64,000 nt of DNA from Dokdonella immobilis (GCF_900115085.1 NZ_FOVF01000006.1:124001-188000), one strand, 5' to 3'. Shown: positions 10,796 to 19,088, numbered from the stretch's first letter. Translations and numbers: made by a program. Notes: generated from the letters alone by a model not told the origin.

Positions 10796-11065
10796 TCACC
10801 GTGTTGTGACGATCATCTCCGCGGCGCCCGGCGATACCATGCCGAGACGACCGCGTGCGATCTGTTCTATTCGATTGTTTTCAGCCCAGGTCGCCTGCTC
10901 CAGTTGCAGGCGCCCGAATTCAAAATTCAGGTTGTCGCGTTCGTTCGTCAGCCGGTTCAGCTCGACGAAATGCCGCCGGCTCTCGTGCCGCGCATAGACC
11001 ACGCCGACCGCACTGGCGATGACGGCGACGATCAGCAGCAGCATCGCGAACACGCGCAGCTTCAT
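10796..11065 (-). CDS. ftsL: Cell division protein FtsL
   Basis: Small bitopic divisome protein that pairs with FtsB and FtsQ and activates FtsW/FtsI. The 89 residues comprise a short basic N-terminus, one membrane segment (about 5-25, [20 protein letters not shown]) and a periplasmic coiled-coil region with heptad-like leucines ([21 protein letters not shown]). Length and layout match FtsL even though sequence in this family is poorly conserved; position between rsmH and ftsI settles it. The ATG overlaps the rsmH stop by four bases. Confidence 0.92.
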   Translation of the reverse strand: MKLRVFAMLLLIVAVIASAVGVVYARHESRRHFVELNRLTNERDNLNFEFGRLQLEQATWAENNRIEQIARGRLGMVSPGAAEMIVTTR

Positions 11066-11985
11066 GGCAGCTTCTCCGCAACTCGCAGCACGGCGCTGCG
11101 CGATCTTGGATTCGCCGCCAGTTCGGCAGCGCTGGCGAAATGCTTGCCGAGCGCCCGCATCCTCGATGGCGGCGCTTCACGCGGCGGCAAGTTGCGCCGG
11201 TTGCCCGGCTGCGCTGCCTGTTCGCGCATGAAGTGCTTGACCACGCGGTCCTCGAGCGAATGGAAACTGATCACGACCAGTCGCCCGCCCGGCTTCAGGC
11301 CCTCCAGCGCCGCTTCCAGGCCCGCTTCCAGCGCGCCCAGTTCGTCATTGACCTGGATGCGCAGCGCCTGGAACGTCCGCGTCGCCGGATGCTTGTTGCG
11401 CTCGCGGTGCCCGATCGTCCGAACCACCAGCTCGGCCAATTGCGCCGTCGACTGCAACGGCTGCTGTTCGCGCCGCTCGACAATCGCCCTGGCAATCCGT
11501 CGGCTCAGACGTTCCTCTCCGTAGCGCCACAACACGTCCGCAATCTCGGCCTCGGTCGCTGCAGCCAGCCATTCGGCGGCGCTGCGGCCGGAGCCCGGAT
11601 CCATGCGCATGTCCAACGGACCATCCGCCTGGAAACTGAACCCGCGGCTGGCATCGTCCAGTTGCGGCGACGACACGCCGAGATCCAGAAATACGCCATC
11701 CATGCCCTGCCTCGTCTCGTCCCACTCGCCCAGCGCGGCGAAATTGCCCTGCCGGATACGCACACGTGCGTCGTTGCCGAACTCCCTGGCCGCCTGCGCG
11801 ATGGCGCTCGGGTCGCGATCCATCAGCAACAACCTTCCATTCGCACCCAGGCGTGCCAGCAACCGCCGCGCATGCCCGCCGCGGCCGAACGTGCCATCGA
11901 GATAGACCCCTTCGGGCCGGACCTGCATGGCTTCGATCACCTCCGCCAGCATGACCGGCGCATGCGTGAACTCCGCTTCCGCCAT
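11062..11985 (-). CDS. rsmH: 16S rRNA (cytosine-1402-N4)-methyltransferase RsmH
   Basis: SAM-dependent methyltransferase that modifies C1402 in the ribosomal P site (older name MraW). The 307-residue product has [13 protein letters not shown] at the start, the SAM-binding [26 protein letters not shown], and the family signature [19 protein letters not shown] followed by DGPLDMRMD. The C-terminus contains [17 protein letters not shown], also typical. It is the second gene of the dcw cluster, separated from mraZ by 176 bases. Confidence 0.96.
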   Translation of the reverse strand: MAEAEFTHAPVMLAEVIEAMQVRPEGVYLDGTFGRGGHARRLLARLGANGRLLLMDRDPSAIAQAAREFGNDARVRIRQGNFAALGEWDETRQGMDGVFLDLGVSSPQLDDASRGFSFQADGPLDMRMDPGSGRSAAEWLAAATEAEIADVLWRYGEERLSRRIARAIVERREQQPLQSTAQLAELVVRTIGHRERNKHPATRTFQALRIQVNDELGALEAGLEAALEGLKPGGRLVVISFHSLEDRVVKHFMREQAAQPGNRRNLPPREAPPSRMRALGKHFASAAELAANPRSRSAVLRVAEKLP

Positions 11986-12073
11986 GGTTCCTTCTCGACT
12001 GGCCCGGACTATTCGTGAATACGCGCGATAGTCGCGCAGGGCCTTGGATTCACACGGCTTTTCGCGATTGAGA

Positions 12074-12091
12074 CGATAGCGTGCACTATCG
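12074..12091 (-). other. Short hairpin in the mraZ-rsmH gap
   Basis: The 176-base gap between the mraZ stop and the rsmH start contains CGATAG-CGTGCA-CTATCG, a perfect six-base inverted repeat with a six-base loop. No T-run follows on the minus strand, so it does not look like an intrinsic terminator. It could shape the mRNA between the regulator gene and the rest of the cluster, or be chance. Confidence 0.25.
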
Positions 12092-12161
12092 CCGAATGAG
12101 CGGAAGGCCGCGTGGATTCAAGGAACAGGCGAACGCGTGCGTGGTTCATCGATGGTCCGGG

Positions 12162-12608
12162 TTAGAACTTGAGATCGAGCATGTCCTCGGTGATTTGCTC
12201 CTCGTTGATCGTTTCGCGGATCTTGGCCAGGTGCGCCTGCTCGCTCCAGAGCTCGAGCTTGTTGCCCATGCCGAGCAGGACCGCCTTCTTCTCGATGCCG
12301 GCCGCGCTGCGCTGGCTGGCCGGCAACAGGACACGTCCGTTGCCGTCCGGCTCGAGCGGGGTGGCCGCGCCGACCAGCTTCATCTGCAGGTTGCGGTGTA
12401 CGGTCTTGGCCTTGCTCAGCGCATTCACCTCGTCGCGCAACTGTTCCCACTCCTTTTCCGGGAACAGCCACAGACAGCCATGTTCGAACGGGTTGTAGGT
12501 GGCGACGAGGCGGTTTCCACTGAGCTTGGACACGGCTTCCCGATGGGTCGCGGGGATGGATACCCGACCCTTGTCGTCCAGCGTGACTGCCGTTTCGCCC
12601 TGGAACAT
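12162..12608 (-). CDS. mraZ: Transcriptional regulator MraZ
   Basis: DNA-binding protein of the AbrB-like fold, first gene of the dcw cluster and known in E. coli to repress its own operon. I start it at the ATG of MFQGETAVTLDDKGR (12608), giving 148 residues; the open frame further upstream is the operator. The two tandem MraZ repeats are visible, each with its signature: DDKGRVSIPATHREAV near residue 11 and DGNGRVLLPASQRSAAG near residue 85. The upstream operator boxes suggest the same autoregulation here. Confidence 0.95.
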   Translation of the reverse strand: MFQGETAVTLDDKGRVSIPATHREAVSKLSGNRLVATYNPFEHGCLWLFPEKEWEQLRDEVNALSKAKTVHRNLQMKLVGAATPLEPDGNGRVLLPASQRSAAGIEKKAVLLGMGNKLELWSEQAHLAKIRETINEEQITEDMLDLKF

Positions 12609-12645
12609 GACCACTAAACACCACGAAAACCCACCGAAACCCACC
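12609..12645 (-). promoter_or_regulatory. MraZ operator: four TGG boxes at 10-base spacing
   Basis: On the minus strand, directly before the mraZ ATG, four boxes follow each other at exactly ten-base spacing: TGGGT, TGGGT, TGGTG, TGGTC (box starts at 12643, 12633, 12623 and 12613). MraZ proteins are known to bind direct repeats of TGGGN separated by five bases, i.e. a ten-base period. The two upstream boxes fit the consensus exactly; the two nearest the gene are degenerate. The boxes reach the start codon, so bound MraZ would block transcription start or early elongation. Confidence 0.8.
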
Positions 12646-12671
12646 TTATGCCGCCGCCCATGGGCTGTCAA
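12643..12671 (-). promoter_or_regulatory. Candidate sigma-70 promoter of the dcw cluster
   Basis: A perfect -35 element TTGACA (minus strand, 12671-12666) is followed after 17 bases by TAAGGT (12648-12643), which matches the -10 consensus at three of six positions. Transcription would start inside the MraZ box array, which fits repression by MraZ. The -10 is weak, so the exact start needs mapping. Confidence 0.5.
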
Positions 12672-12806
12672 GGAGATTCCGCAGGCTCAATTCGCCGCTT
12701 TTGGCAGCCCGATCGCGTCCGAATCGACGCAGGAACACGCGTCGGGGGACAGCCCACTGTCTGGCGAATAGGCTCGTGCCGGAATGGCGCTGCCCTGATC
12801 AGGCGG

Positions 12807-13472
12807 TCAGGCGCGTTCGCCGACCAGGACCAGCGAGAGCGGCATGGCCGTGCGCGGATGCAGCGGTTCGCGCAGTGATTCGATGCGCAGTCCCGAATCG
12901 GCGAACAGGCGCACCCAGGATTCGAGGGTGCGGAAGTACCAGGGCGCCGGCGCCTGGAATTCGACGTCGATGCCGCACCAGGATCCTTCGCGCCAGCCAT
13001 CGCGATAGGGCTGCGCGGGATCCACTGTCGGCGGATGCAGGGTCTGCACGATGAGCGCACCACCGGCGACGAGCAGATCCGGCATCCTTGCCAGAAGGCG
13101 TTCGACCGAAGCTTCGCCGAGCAGTGAAAAATTGCAAACGCAGACATCGAAGCGGGTGTCGAGCACGCCGTCGGCAAGCGCTTCGTGGCTGAGCACCTCG
13201 AAACGACCGCCGCCGGCGCGGCGTGCCTGCGCGACCAGGTCTGCGACCGCGTCGACGCCGAGCACGTCGATGCCGCGGGTGGCGAGCGCGCGTGCCAGCC
13301 AACCCTCGCCACAGCCGATGTCGAGCACGGTCGTTGGCTTGCGCGCGAGCACTGCATCGACGATCGCAGCGTCGGTCGCCAGCAGCCGGCTGCCGATGCG
13401 GCCCTCGCGTACCGCGCGCGTCCACGGCTCGCTGTTGGACTGCCAGCGCTCGATGATTTCTGCGTCGGTCAC
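12807..13472 (-). CDS. Class I SAM-dependent methyltransferase coupled to gspK
   Basis: The 221-residue product has the SAM-binding motif VLDIGCGEGWLARALATRG (about 48-66), an acidic end of strand two (DVLGVDAV) and a typical seven-strand methyltransferase layout. The family usually acts on small molecules and I cannot name a substrate. Its ATG overlaps the gspK stop by four bases, so it is the last gene of the pseudopilin operon. A methyltransferase that modifies the processed pseudopilins is unlikely, because prepilin peptidase normally does that step. Function unknown. Confidence 0.85.
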   Translation of the reverse strand: MTDAEIIERWQSNSEPWTRAVREGRIGSRLLATDAAIVDAVLARKPTTVLDIGCGEGWLARALATRGIDVLGVDAVADLVAQARRAGGGRFEVLSHEALADGVLDTRFDVCVCNFSLLGEASVERLLARMPDLLVAGGALIVQTLHPPTVDPAQPYRDGWREGSWCGIDVEFQAPAPWYFRTLESWVRLFADSGLRIESLREPLHPRTAMPLSLVLVGERA

Positions 13473-14470
13473 CGGTTTGCCCGCGGATTCAGGCTGCCTG
13501 CCAGGGCCGGATTCGGCGCGTCCTCGACGCCGCGACTGCGCTCGAGCACGTGCACGCCCCCGCGCGCAGTCCCAGTGACTCTTTCTAGCAAACTGGAGAA
13601 GGAAAACGGGATGCCGTCGAGCGTGATCTCGCCGCGGGCGAGGAAATAACTGCTGGTGACGCCAAGACCAGACTGATTTTCGGGCGGAATGATGACGCCC
13701 TGGTTCCCGGCTTCGTTGAGGGCATTCTCGACCGAGGTCCAGCGCGCCTGCCCGTTTTGCCGGATGCGCAGGGCCAGGGCCTCGGTCATGCGCGAATCGA
13801 GGCTCATCAGTACGGCCGTCGAAGCCGTATTGATATTGACCGTGGTACCGGGCGGCAACGCGCAGACTTCGGGGGCGAGGCGCGCATAGACCTCGTTGCT
13901 GATGCCGCGCACGAGGCGCAGCTCGGAGACGTGGGCAAACACGCGGTTGGCGGTCCGGTACGGCACCGACTGGGCCAGGTAGGCACTGTCCTCGGCGCCG
14001 CCTTCATTGTCGATGCTGCCATCGGCGTCGAGCCAGTCGACGATCGCACCGACCAGCGAAGGATCGAGTTCGAGCGCGACCAGCAGGTTGTCGAGACGCC
14101 GGCGCCACAGCGCGGCTTCGGCGGATGAAGGCGACACGAGATTGTTGAGATTGAAGCAACCGTTGAGATCGGTCATGCGTGCACTGAGCGTTCCGCCCGG
14201 CACCTCCTGTGGCGGCAACGGCATTGCCCAGCTGTCGCTGAAGGTGTCGAGGTTCGAATTCTCGTCGAGATCGCGCATAAGGACCTGGGCGGCGAACGCT
14301 TCGAGCCCCTCCGAGTAGGCAATCGCCTGCTCTCCTCGCAAGACATTGCGCGTGCGCGCCACCGCCAGCTCGCCACGATCCAGTAGCGAACCGATCAGGA
14401 CCAGGGCCAGGGCCACGGCCAGCAGCGCGATCAACAGGGCGACCCCGCGCTGTCGATGCGGACCGTTCAT
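13469..14470 (-). CDS. gspK: Type II secretion minor pseudopilin GspK
   Basis: GspK is the large tip subunit of the type II secretion pseudopilus. I begin at the ATG of MNGPHRQRGVALLIALLAV (14470), giving 333 residues. The prepilin site is G|VALLIALL: Val instead of Phe at +1 and no Glu at +5, both normal for GspK. The long globular part has the SAM-like alpha domain expected of the family (LDADGSIDNEGG, VRGISNEVYARLAP, VNINTAS). It overlaps gspJ by four bases upstream and the methyltransferase gene by four bases downstream. Confidence 0.9.
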   Translation of the reverse strand: MNGPHRQRGVALLIALLAVALALVLIGSLLDRGELAVARTRNVLRGEQAIAYSEGLEAFAAQVLMRDLDENSNLDTFSDSWAMPLPPQEVPGGTLSARMTDLNGCFNLNNLVSPSSAEAALWRRRLDNLLVALELDPSLVGAIVDWLDADGSIDNEGGAEDSAYLAQSVPYRTANRVFAHVSELRLVRGISNEVYARLAPEVCALPPGTTVNINTASTAVLMSLDSRMTEALALRIRQNGQARWTSVENALNEAGNQGVIIPPENQSGLGVTSSYFLARGEITLDGIPFSFSSLLERVTGTARGGVHVLERSRGVEDAPNPALAGSLNPRANR

Positions 14471-15186
14471 GGGATCGCCCCAGGCGGCACGGTGGCCGCA
14501 CCCGGCACGGCCTGCGGAACGATGCCGGGCGCGTTCGGTGCGAGCGTGCCGTTGGCGCCGACTCCCTTCGGCGGCAGCGTCGAGGGCAGCGCTACGAGGC
14601 GACGCAATTCGCCGAGGTCCTCGAGAACGAGACGGAACTCGACAGCACGCGGCAGGGCCTCGACGGCGGCCTCGCGCGGCGGCCACTGGTCGCTCCAGTT
14701 GCCGTCGGCATCGAGGTAGCGAAAGCGCAGGGCGCTGATCCGATCGACCAGTGCGCGCCATTGCGCGGCGCTGCCCGCGGCGCGGTCGAGCACCGCATAG
14801 CGGCCGCGACGCAGGCGCTTGTCGTCGATCGCATAGAGCACGCGTTCGATGTTGCTGCGCGGCTCGGCGAGCGGATTGGCGTAGCCGAGCCGACTCAGCT
14901 CGATGCGATCTCCGTTGCCGAGCAGGGCCGGCTGCAGCTCGCCGTAGTTGCCGCGCAGGGGACGCGAGATGGCCTGGCGCAGGTCACGTTCGAGATCGCT
15001 CATGCTGCGCACGACCGCAGCGAAGCGCTCCTGCTCGATCGCCAGTGCCGCGCGAGCGCGCGCGATCTGGCCGAGCGCGCTCCAGGTGATCGCCGCCATC
15101 GCCGCGAACACAACCAGGGCGACCAGGATCTCGATCAGGGTAAAGCCGCGGGCCAATGCGCCCCCTGGGCTCGAGGCAGGTTTCAT
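14467..15186 (-). CDS. gspJ: Type II secretion minor pseudopilin GspJ
   Basis: Minor pseudopilin that forms the pseudopilus tip with GspI and GspK. The 239 residues begin with a 14-residue leader ending in G, then FTLIEILVALVVFAAMA with the conserved Glu at +5. The globular part carries MSDLERDLRQAISRPLRG and RLRRGRYAVLDRAAG. The C-terminal 35 residues are rich in Pro, Gly and Ala, probably a flexible tail. Overlaps by four bases exist with gspI and gspK, so the three are translated together. Confidence 0.92.
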   Translation of the reverse strand: MKPASSPGGALARGFTLIEILVALVVFAAMAAITWSALGQIARARAALAIEQERFAAVVRSMSDLERDLRQAISRPLRGNYGELQPALLGNGDRIELSRLGYANPLAEPRSNIERVLYAIDDKRLRRGRYAVLDRAAGSAAQWRALVDRISALRFRYLDADGNWSDQWPPREAAVEALPRAVEFRLVLEDLGELRRLVALPSTLPPKGVGANGTLAPNAPGIVPQAVPGAATVPPGAIP

Positions 15187-15554
15187 GGCGAGGGTTGCTC
15201 GCTGCCGAAGCCGGTCAGGCTCGCGCTCGGCTGGTCCGAATCGGCGGCAAAGACCCGTACGTCGAGACGGCGCATGTCCGGATCATCGGTCGCCTTCACT
15301 TCAAGCTCCCAGCGCCAGTCGCGATTGCCCAGGCGGACGTGTCCATCGCGCTTGCCGATCGCCGGCAGCGGTGTGGCGATCCGGGTCTCGCTGAGCACGT
15401 TGGCTGCCACCCATCCGGCCAGGGTGCGCTCGCGCAGGGCATCGAAACTGCGCACCTGGCCACCGGCCGTACGGGTCAGCGCGAGCAGGGCCAGGGCCAC
15501 CACGACCAGGGCGATGAGGACTTCGAGCAGGGTGAATCCGCGCCGGCGGTTCAT
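15183..15554 (-). CDS. gspI: Type II secretion minor pseudopilin GspI
   Basis: Smallest tip pseudopilin, 123 residues. It has a short basic leader (MNRRRG) and FTLLEVLIALVVVALALLA with Glu at +5. The following region, LAGWVAANVLSETRI, is the family hallmark after the pilin helix (usually xAxxLAxNxLxExR). Both ends overlap neighbours by four bases. Confidence 0.92.
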   Translation of the reverse strand: MNRRRGFTLLEVLIALVVVALALLALTRTAGGQVRSFDALRERTLAGWVAANVLSETRIATPLPAIGKRDGHVRLGNRDWRWELEVKATDDPDMRRLDVRVFAADSDQPSASLTGFGSEQPSP

Positions 15555-16285
15555 GGACTGATCGCGATGCGGTCGAGAACAACCTCACCATCGGCTTCGC
15601 CACGCAGTTCGTAGCGATTGGCGACGTCGCCCAGACGCAGGCGCAGCAGGAACGGCGACAATTCGCCCGAGGAAAAGCAGACGATCTGCGGCGGATCGGA
15701 ATCGCTTTCAGCCAGGCGCAGGTCGCGACCGTCGCGCAACAGTTCGACACCCATGCCGGGAACCCAGCTGCGCGCCCGCAGTTCGTTCTCGAGCGTGTCG
15801 CTGCTCCAGCCGTCGAAGCCGAGACGGGTGAAGGCGTAACCCTGCCCGTCCAGGCGCAGGCCGACCTCGCGCCCGGTCAGCTCGGCCTGGTGGCAGGCGA
15901 AACCGATCAGACCCTGCAGACGTTCGGACTCAAGCGCGAGCTGTCGCTCGCCACCCGCGGTGGCGATCGAAATCGTGACCGCCAGGGCCAGCACGCCGAC
16001 GATAACGACTACGACGAGGATTTCGATCAGGGTGAATCCAACAACCACGGTATCCGGCGCAAGGCCTCGGCGAAACCGAGGTACAACACGATCGGCTCCT
16101 GGCTCTTTTGCCAACACGCCATCCGGCGAAACGCCTCGGCAAAACCGCGGTACAACACGGTCGGCCCCTTGCTCTTTTGCCAACACGCCACGGGGCGCCC
16201 CCCATTCGATGCCCGGCTCCGCCGCCATGGCGACCTGCCCGGGCGAACGCGCCTGCGAAGCCATGCCTGCTCGAATCCGCTTCAT
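15551..16285 (-). CDS. gspH: Type II secretion pseudopilin GspH with an unusually long or uncertain leader
   Basis: GspH is a minor pseudopilin. The pilin core G|FTLIEILVVVVIVGVLALAV is clear, and ACHQAELTGREVGLRL fits GspH. From the ATG at 16285 the leader would be 83 residues, far longer than the usual 5-25. Residues 33-78 of that leader are two copies of a 23-residue unit encoded by 69-base tandem DNA repeats. The real start may be a downstream GTG: one at 16117 gives a 27-residue leader, one at 16048 gives MVVG with GGAT just before it. The C-terminus overlaps gspI by four bases. The gene is certain; the start is not. Confidence 0.85.
   Translation of the reverse strand: MKRIRAGMASQARSPGQVAMAAEPGIEWGAPRGVLAKEQGADRVVPRFCRGVSPDGVLAKEPGADRVVPRFRRGLAPDTVVVGFTLIEILVVVVIVGVLALAVTISIATAGGERQLALESERLQGLIGFACHQAELTGREVGLRLDGQGYAFTRLGFDGWSSDTLENELRARSWVPGMGVELLRDGRDLRLAESDSDPPQIVCFSSGELSPFLLRLRLGDVANRYELRGEADGEVVLDRIAISP
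16052..16189. repeat. Two 69-base tandem repeats in front of the gspH pilin core
   Basis: Unit 1 is 16052-16120 and unit 2 is 16121-16189. They differ at 7 of 69 positions (about 90 percent identical). Each contains a small inverted repeat, CCTCGG-CGAAA-CCGAGG in unit 1 (imperfect in unit 2), and the segment CTCTTTTGCCAACACGCC. As 69 is a multiple of three, the repeat keeps the gspH frame open. It looks like a duplicated mobile or REP-like element between gspG and gspH that was captured by, or simply lies before, the coding region. Confidence 0.85.
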
Positions 16286-16318
16286 CCCGATGCCCTGCCG
16301 CTCGCAGCGGCCACGGGG

Positions 16319-16882
16319 TCAGTTATCCCAGTTGCCGATATCGGCCGCATCGCCATCGCCACCCGGGCGTCCGTCCGAGCCATAGCTGTAGATGTCGACC
16401 TCGCCATGCTGGCCGGGCTGCTGGAACTGATAAGGCTTGGACCAGGGATCCATGGGCAGGCGGTCCAGATAGGGCCCCTTCCAGTTCGGCGCTTCGGGCG
16501 ACCCGGAGGGCTTGGCAACCAGGGCCTGCAGGCCCTGTTCGTTGCTCGGATATCGGAAATTGTCCAGTTTGTATAGATTCAGAGCGGTGACGATGCCCTG
16601 CAGGTCCTGCTTGACCCGGGTGACACGGGCCTCGCCGGGACGCTCCATCACGCGCGGCACCACGATCGCGGCAAGGATGCCGAGGATGACGACAACGACA
16701 AGGATTTCGATCAGGGTGAAACCGCGGGTGCGGCCGGGAATGGGGAATGGAGAATGGGGAGTGGACAGAAGCGGCGCTGACCCCAACGGCTGCGCAGCAC
16801 TTGGGGCCAGCGGCAAATCACCGCCCCCAATTCGGAGCCAGGCGGAAACGGCGAGATTGGAAATTTGATGCGGCTCTTGCAT
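16319..16882 (-). CDS. gspG: Type II secretion major pseudopilin GspG
   Basis: Major subunit of the type II secretion pseudopilus. The mature part (from F55, 133 residues) is textbook GspG: FTLIEILVVVVILGILAAIV, VPRVMERPGEARVTRVKQDL, LDNFRYPSNEQGLQAL, GPYLDRLPMDPW and the calcium-binding end YSYGSDGRPGGDGDAADIGNW. From the only in-frame ATG the leader would be 54 residues, ending SPFPIPGRTRG. Part of it is encoded by a G-rich heptamer repeat, and no ATG or GTG follows the repeat, so either the leader is truly long or a TTG is used. It is first of the operon, 49 bases from the divergent bioA start. Confidence 0.92.
   Translation of the reverse strand: MQEPHQISNLAVSAWLRIGGGDLPLAPSAAQPLGSAPLLSTPHSPFPIPGRTRGFTLIEILVVVVILGILAAIVVPRVMERPGEARVTRVKQDLQGIVTALNLYKLDNFRYPSNEQGLQALVAKPSGSPEAPNWKGPYLDRLPMDPWSKPYQFQQPGQHGEVDIYSYGSDGRPGGDGDAADIGNWDN
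16736..16764. repeat. G-rich heptamer repeat in the gspG leader
   Basis: Four imperfect copies of GGAATGG follow each other on the plus strand. The same style of seven-base G-rich repeat (GGAATGG or GGATTCG) occurs at 53879-53970 and 57601-57700. Here it falls inside the N-terminal leader frame of gspG, while the other two lie between convergent genes. Confidence 0.75.
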
Positions 16883-16931
16883 GGCTGGCGGCTTGTGCGG
16901 GGAGGGACTGGGCGTCGATCATAGCAAAGCC

Positions 16932-18296
16932 ATGTCCGACTCCCCTGCCCTCTCCGTACCCTCGCTGGCCGCGCGCGATCTCGCCGTGGTCTGGCACCCG
17001 TGCACCCAGATGCACGATCACGAAACCATTCCGATGCTGGCCATCGAGCGCGCCGAAGGCGCCTGGCTATATGCCGCGGATGGCCGCCGCTACCTCGATG
17101 CGGTCAGCTCCTGGTGGACCAATGTGTTCGGCCATCGCCATCCGCGCATCGTCGCCGGACTCAAGGACCAGCTCGATCGCCTCGACCACATCATGCTTGC
17201 CGGCATGACCCATGAACCGGCCGTGGCCCTCGCCGAAAAGCTGGTCGATCGCGCGCCTTCCGGATTGACGCGGGTGTTCTATGCCGACAACGGCTCGAGC
17301 GCCATCGAAGTCGCCTTGAAGATGAGTTTTCACTACTGGCGGAACCAGGGATGGCCTGAGCGCAACCGCTTCATCGCCCTGCGCGGTGGCTACCATGGCG
17401 AGACCCTCGGCGCGCTGTCGGTCACCGATGTGCCGCTGTACCGTGCGACCTATGCGCCCCTGCTTTTCGAGCCGATCCTCGCGACGTCGCCGGATGCCTA
17501 CCAGCGCCCGGCCGGGTCGACGCCGCAACAGCATGCGGCAAGCTGCCTCGCGGACATGCGCCGCACGCTCGAGGAGTGCGCCGCGCGGGTGTGCGCCGTC
17601 GTGCTCGAACCGCTGGTCCAGTGTGCCGGCGGAATGCGCATGCACCATGCGGACTACGTGGCCGGGCTGCGCCGGCTTTGCGACGAATTCGGTGTGCACC
17701 TGATCGCCGACGAGATCGCGGTCGGGTTCGGCCGCACCGGTACGCTATTCGCCTGCGAGCAGGCCGCGATCTCGCCCGACTTCCTGTGCCTGTCGAAGGG
17801 CCTGACCGGCGGCACCCTGCCGCTCTCCGCCGTGCTCACGACCGAAGCCGTGCATGCGGCGTTCTATGCGAGCTACAGCACCGGCAAGGCGTTCCTGCAT
17901 TCGCACAGCTATACCGGCAACGCGCTGGCCTGTCGGGCGGCGCTGGAGACGCTGGCGATCTTCGATGACGAGCCGGTCCTCGCACGCAACAAGGTGCTTG
18001 CCGAGCATCTGCGAACGCGACTGCGCGCCCTCGAGGACCACCCGAACGTGGCCGACATCCGCCAGACCGGCATGATCGCGGCGATCGAACTGGTCCGCGA
18101 CCGCGAAAGCCGGGCGCCGTTCCCTGCCGACGAGCGCCGTGGCCTGCGCGTCTATCTGCACGGACTCTCGCGCGGCGTCATCCTGCGCCCGCTCGGCAAT
18201 GTCGTCTATTTCATGCCGCCCTATTGCGTGGACACGGATGACATCGACCTGATGGTTGATGCGGCGATCGCTGGAATCGACCACGCCGTGGCTTAG
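16932..18296 (+). CDS. bioA: Adenosylmethionine--8-amino-7-oxononanoate aminotransferase
   Basis: PLP enzyme of biotin synthesis that converts 7-keto-8-aminopelargonate to diaminopelargonate with SAM as amino donor. The 454 residues (start at the ATG of MSDSPALSVP) show WHPCTQM near the N-terminus, SSWWTNVFGHRHP, RGGYHGETLGALSVTD, the cofactor Asp in IADEIAVGFGRTG, and the Schiff-base Lys289 in LCLSKGLTGGTLPLSAVL. These are BioA-specific rather than general omega-transaminase features. It stands apart from other bio genes, divergent from gspG, and rsmE follows nine bases later. Confidence 0.95.
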   Translation: MSDSPALSVPSLAARDLAVVWHPCTQMHDHETIPMLAIERAEGAWLYAADGRRYLDAVSSWWTNVFGHRHPRIVAGLKDQLDRLDHIMLAGMTHEPAVALAEKLVDRAPSGLTRVFYADNGSSAIEVALKMSFHYWRNQGWPERNRFIALRGGYHGETLGALSVTDVPLYRATYAPLLFEPILATSPDAYQRPAGSTPQQHAASCLADMRRTLEECAARVCAVVLEPLVQCAGGMRMHHADYVAGLRRLCDEFGVHLIADEIAVGFGRTGTLFACEQAAISPDFLCLSKGLTGGTLPLSAVLTTEAVHAAFYASYSTGKAFLHSHSYTGNALACRAALETLAIFDDEPVLARNKVLAEHLRTRLRALEDHPNVADIRQTGMIAAIELVRDRESRAPFPADERRGLRVYLHGLSRGVILRPLGNVVYFMPPYCVDTDDIDLMVDAAIAGIDHAVA

Positions 18297-18305
18297 AATC
18301 GACGT

Positions 18306-19040
18306 ATGCGCATTCCACGTATCTGCGTTTTCGAGGCACTGTCGAACGGCGCCGAAATCCTCCTGCCGACTCAGGCCGGCGAGCATCTGGCGCGGGTGCT
18401 CAGGCTGGAACGCGGTCATCCGATCATCCTGTTCAACGGCAACGGTCGGGACTATCGCGCGGAAATCAGCCAGCTGGCCAAGCGCGCTGTCAGCGCTCGC
18501 GTGCTCGACGACGGCCAGGCCGTAGATCGCGAAAGCCCGCTTCGGCTGATCCTTGCTCAAGGTGTCGCGCGCGGCGAAAAAATGGATTTCGTCCTGCAGA
18601 AGGCGACCGAACTCGGCGTCGTCCACATCGTGCCGCTGATTACCGGTCGCACCGAAGTCAAGCTCGATGCCGAACGCACCGCGCGGCGCCTGGCCCACTG
18701 GAATGCGGTCATTGCCGGCGCCTGCGAACAATCTGGCCGCAGCACCCTGCCGACCCTCGAGGAGCCGGTCAGGCTGGCCCAATGGGCTTCGACGCTGGAT
18801 GCCTCGAGCGGCTTGCGACTGGCTCTGGATCCGGCCGGCGAGATGGTGCCGGGAAGCCTGCCGGCGTTTGCCACGGCGACCCTGGTGGTGGGACCCGAGG
18901 GCGGCTTGTCGGAGCAGGATCTCAACGTGCTCGACCAGGCCGATTTCCGCGGCCTCCGCCTGGGACCGCGCATCTTGCGCACGGAGACTGCCGGTCTCGC
19001 CGCCATCACCGCCCTGCAGGTGATCAACGGCGATTTCTGA
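18306..19040 (+). CDS. rsmE: 16S rRNA (uracil-1498-N3)-methyltransferase RsmE
   Basis: SPOUT-class methyltransferase of the small ribosomal subunit. The 244-residue protein has the N-terminal PUA-like domain (EHLARVLRLERGHPIILFNG), KMDFVLQKATELGV, and the knotted SAM site VVGPEGGLSEQD plus RLGPRILRTETAGLAAI. It follows bioA closely and is probably co-transcribed. It converges with chpC across 48 bases in which I see no clear terminator. Confidence 0.95.
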   Translation: MRIPRICVFEALSNGAEILLPTQAGEHLARVLRLERGHPIILFNGNGRDYRAEISQLAKRAVSARVLDDGQAVDRESPLRLILAQGVARGEKMDFVLQKATELGVVHIVPLITGRTEVKLDAERTARRLAHWNAVIAGACEQSGRSTLPTLEEPVRLAQWASTLDASSGLRLALDPAGEMVPGSLPAFATATLVVGPEGGLSEQDLNVLDQADFRGLRLGPRILRTETAGLAAITALQVINGDF

Positions 19041-19088
19041 TGGCCGCTTGGACCGGCTGGGCCGAACCGCGGCGCCAGACGAAAGGAA

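Noticed and set aside
16052-16189. CRISPR-like array at the gspG-gspH junction
   Set aside because: There are only two units, joined directly with no spacers, and no cas genes are near.
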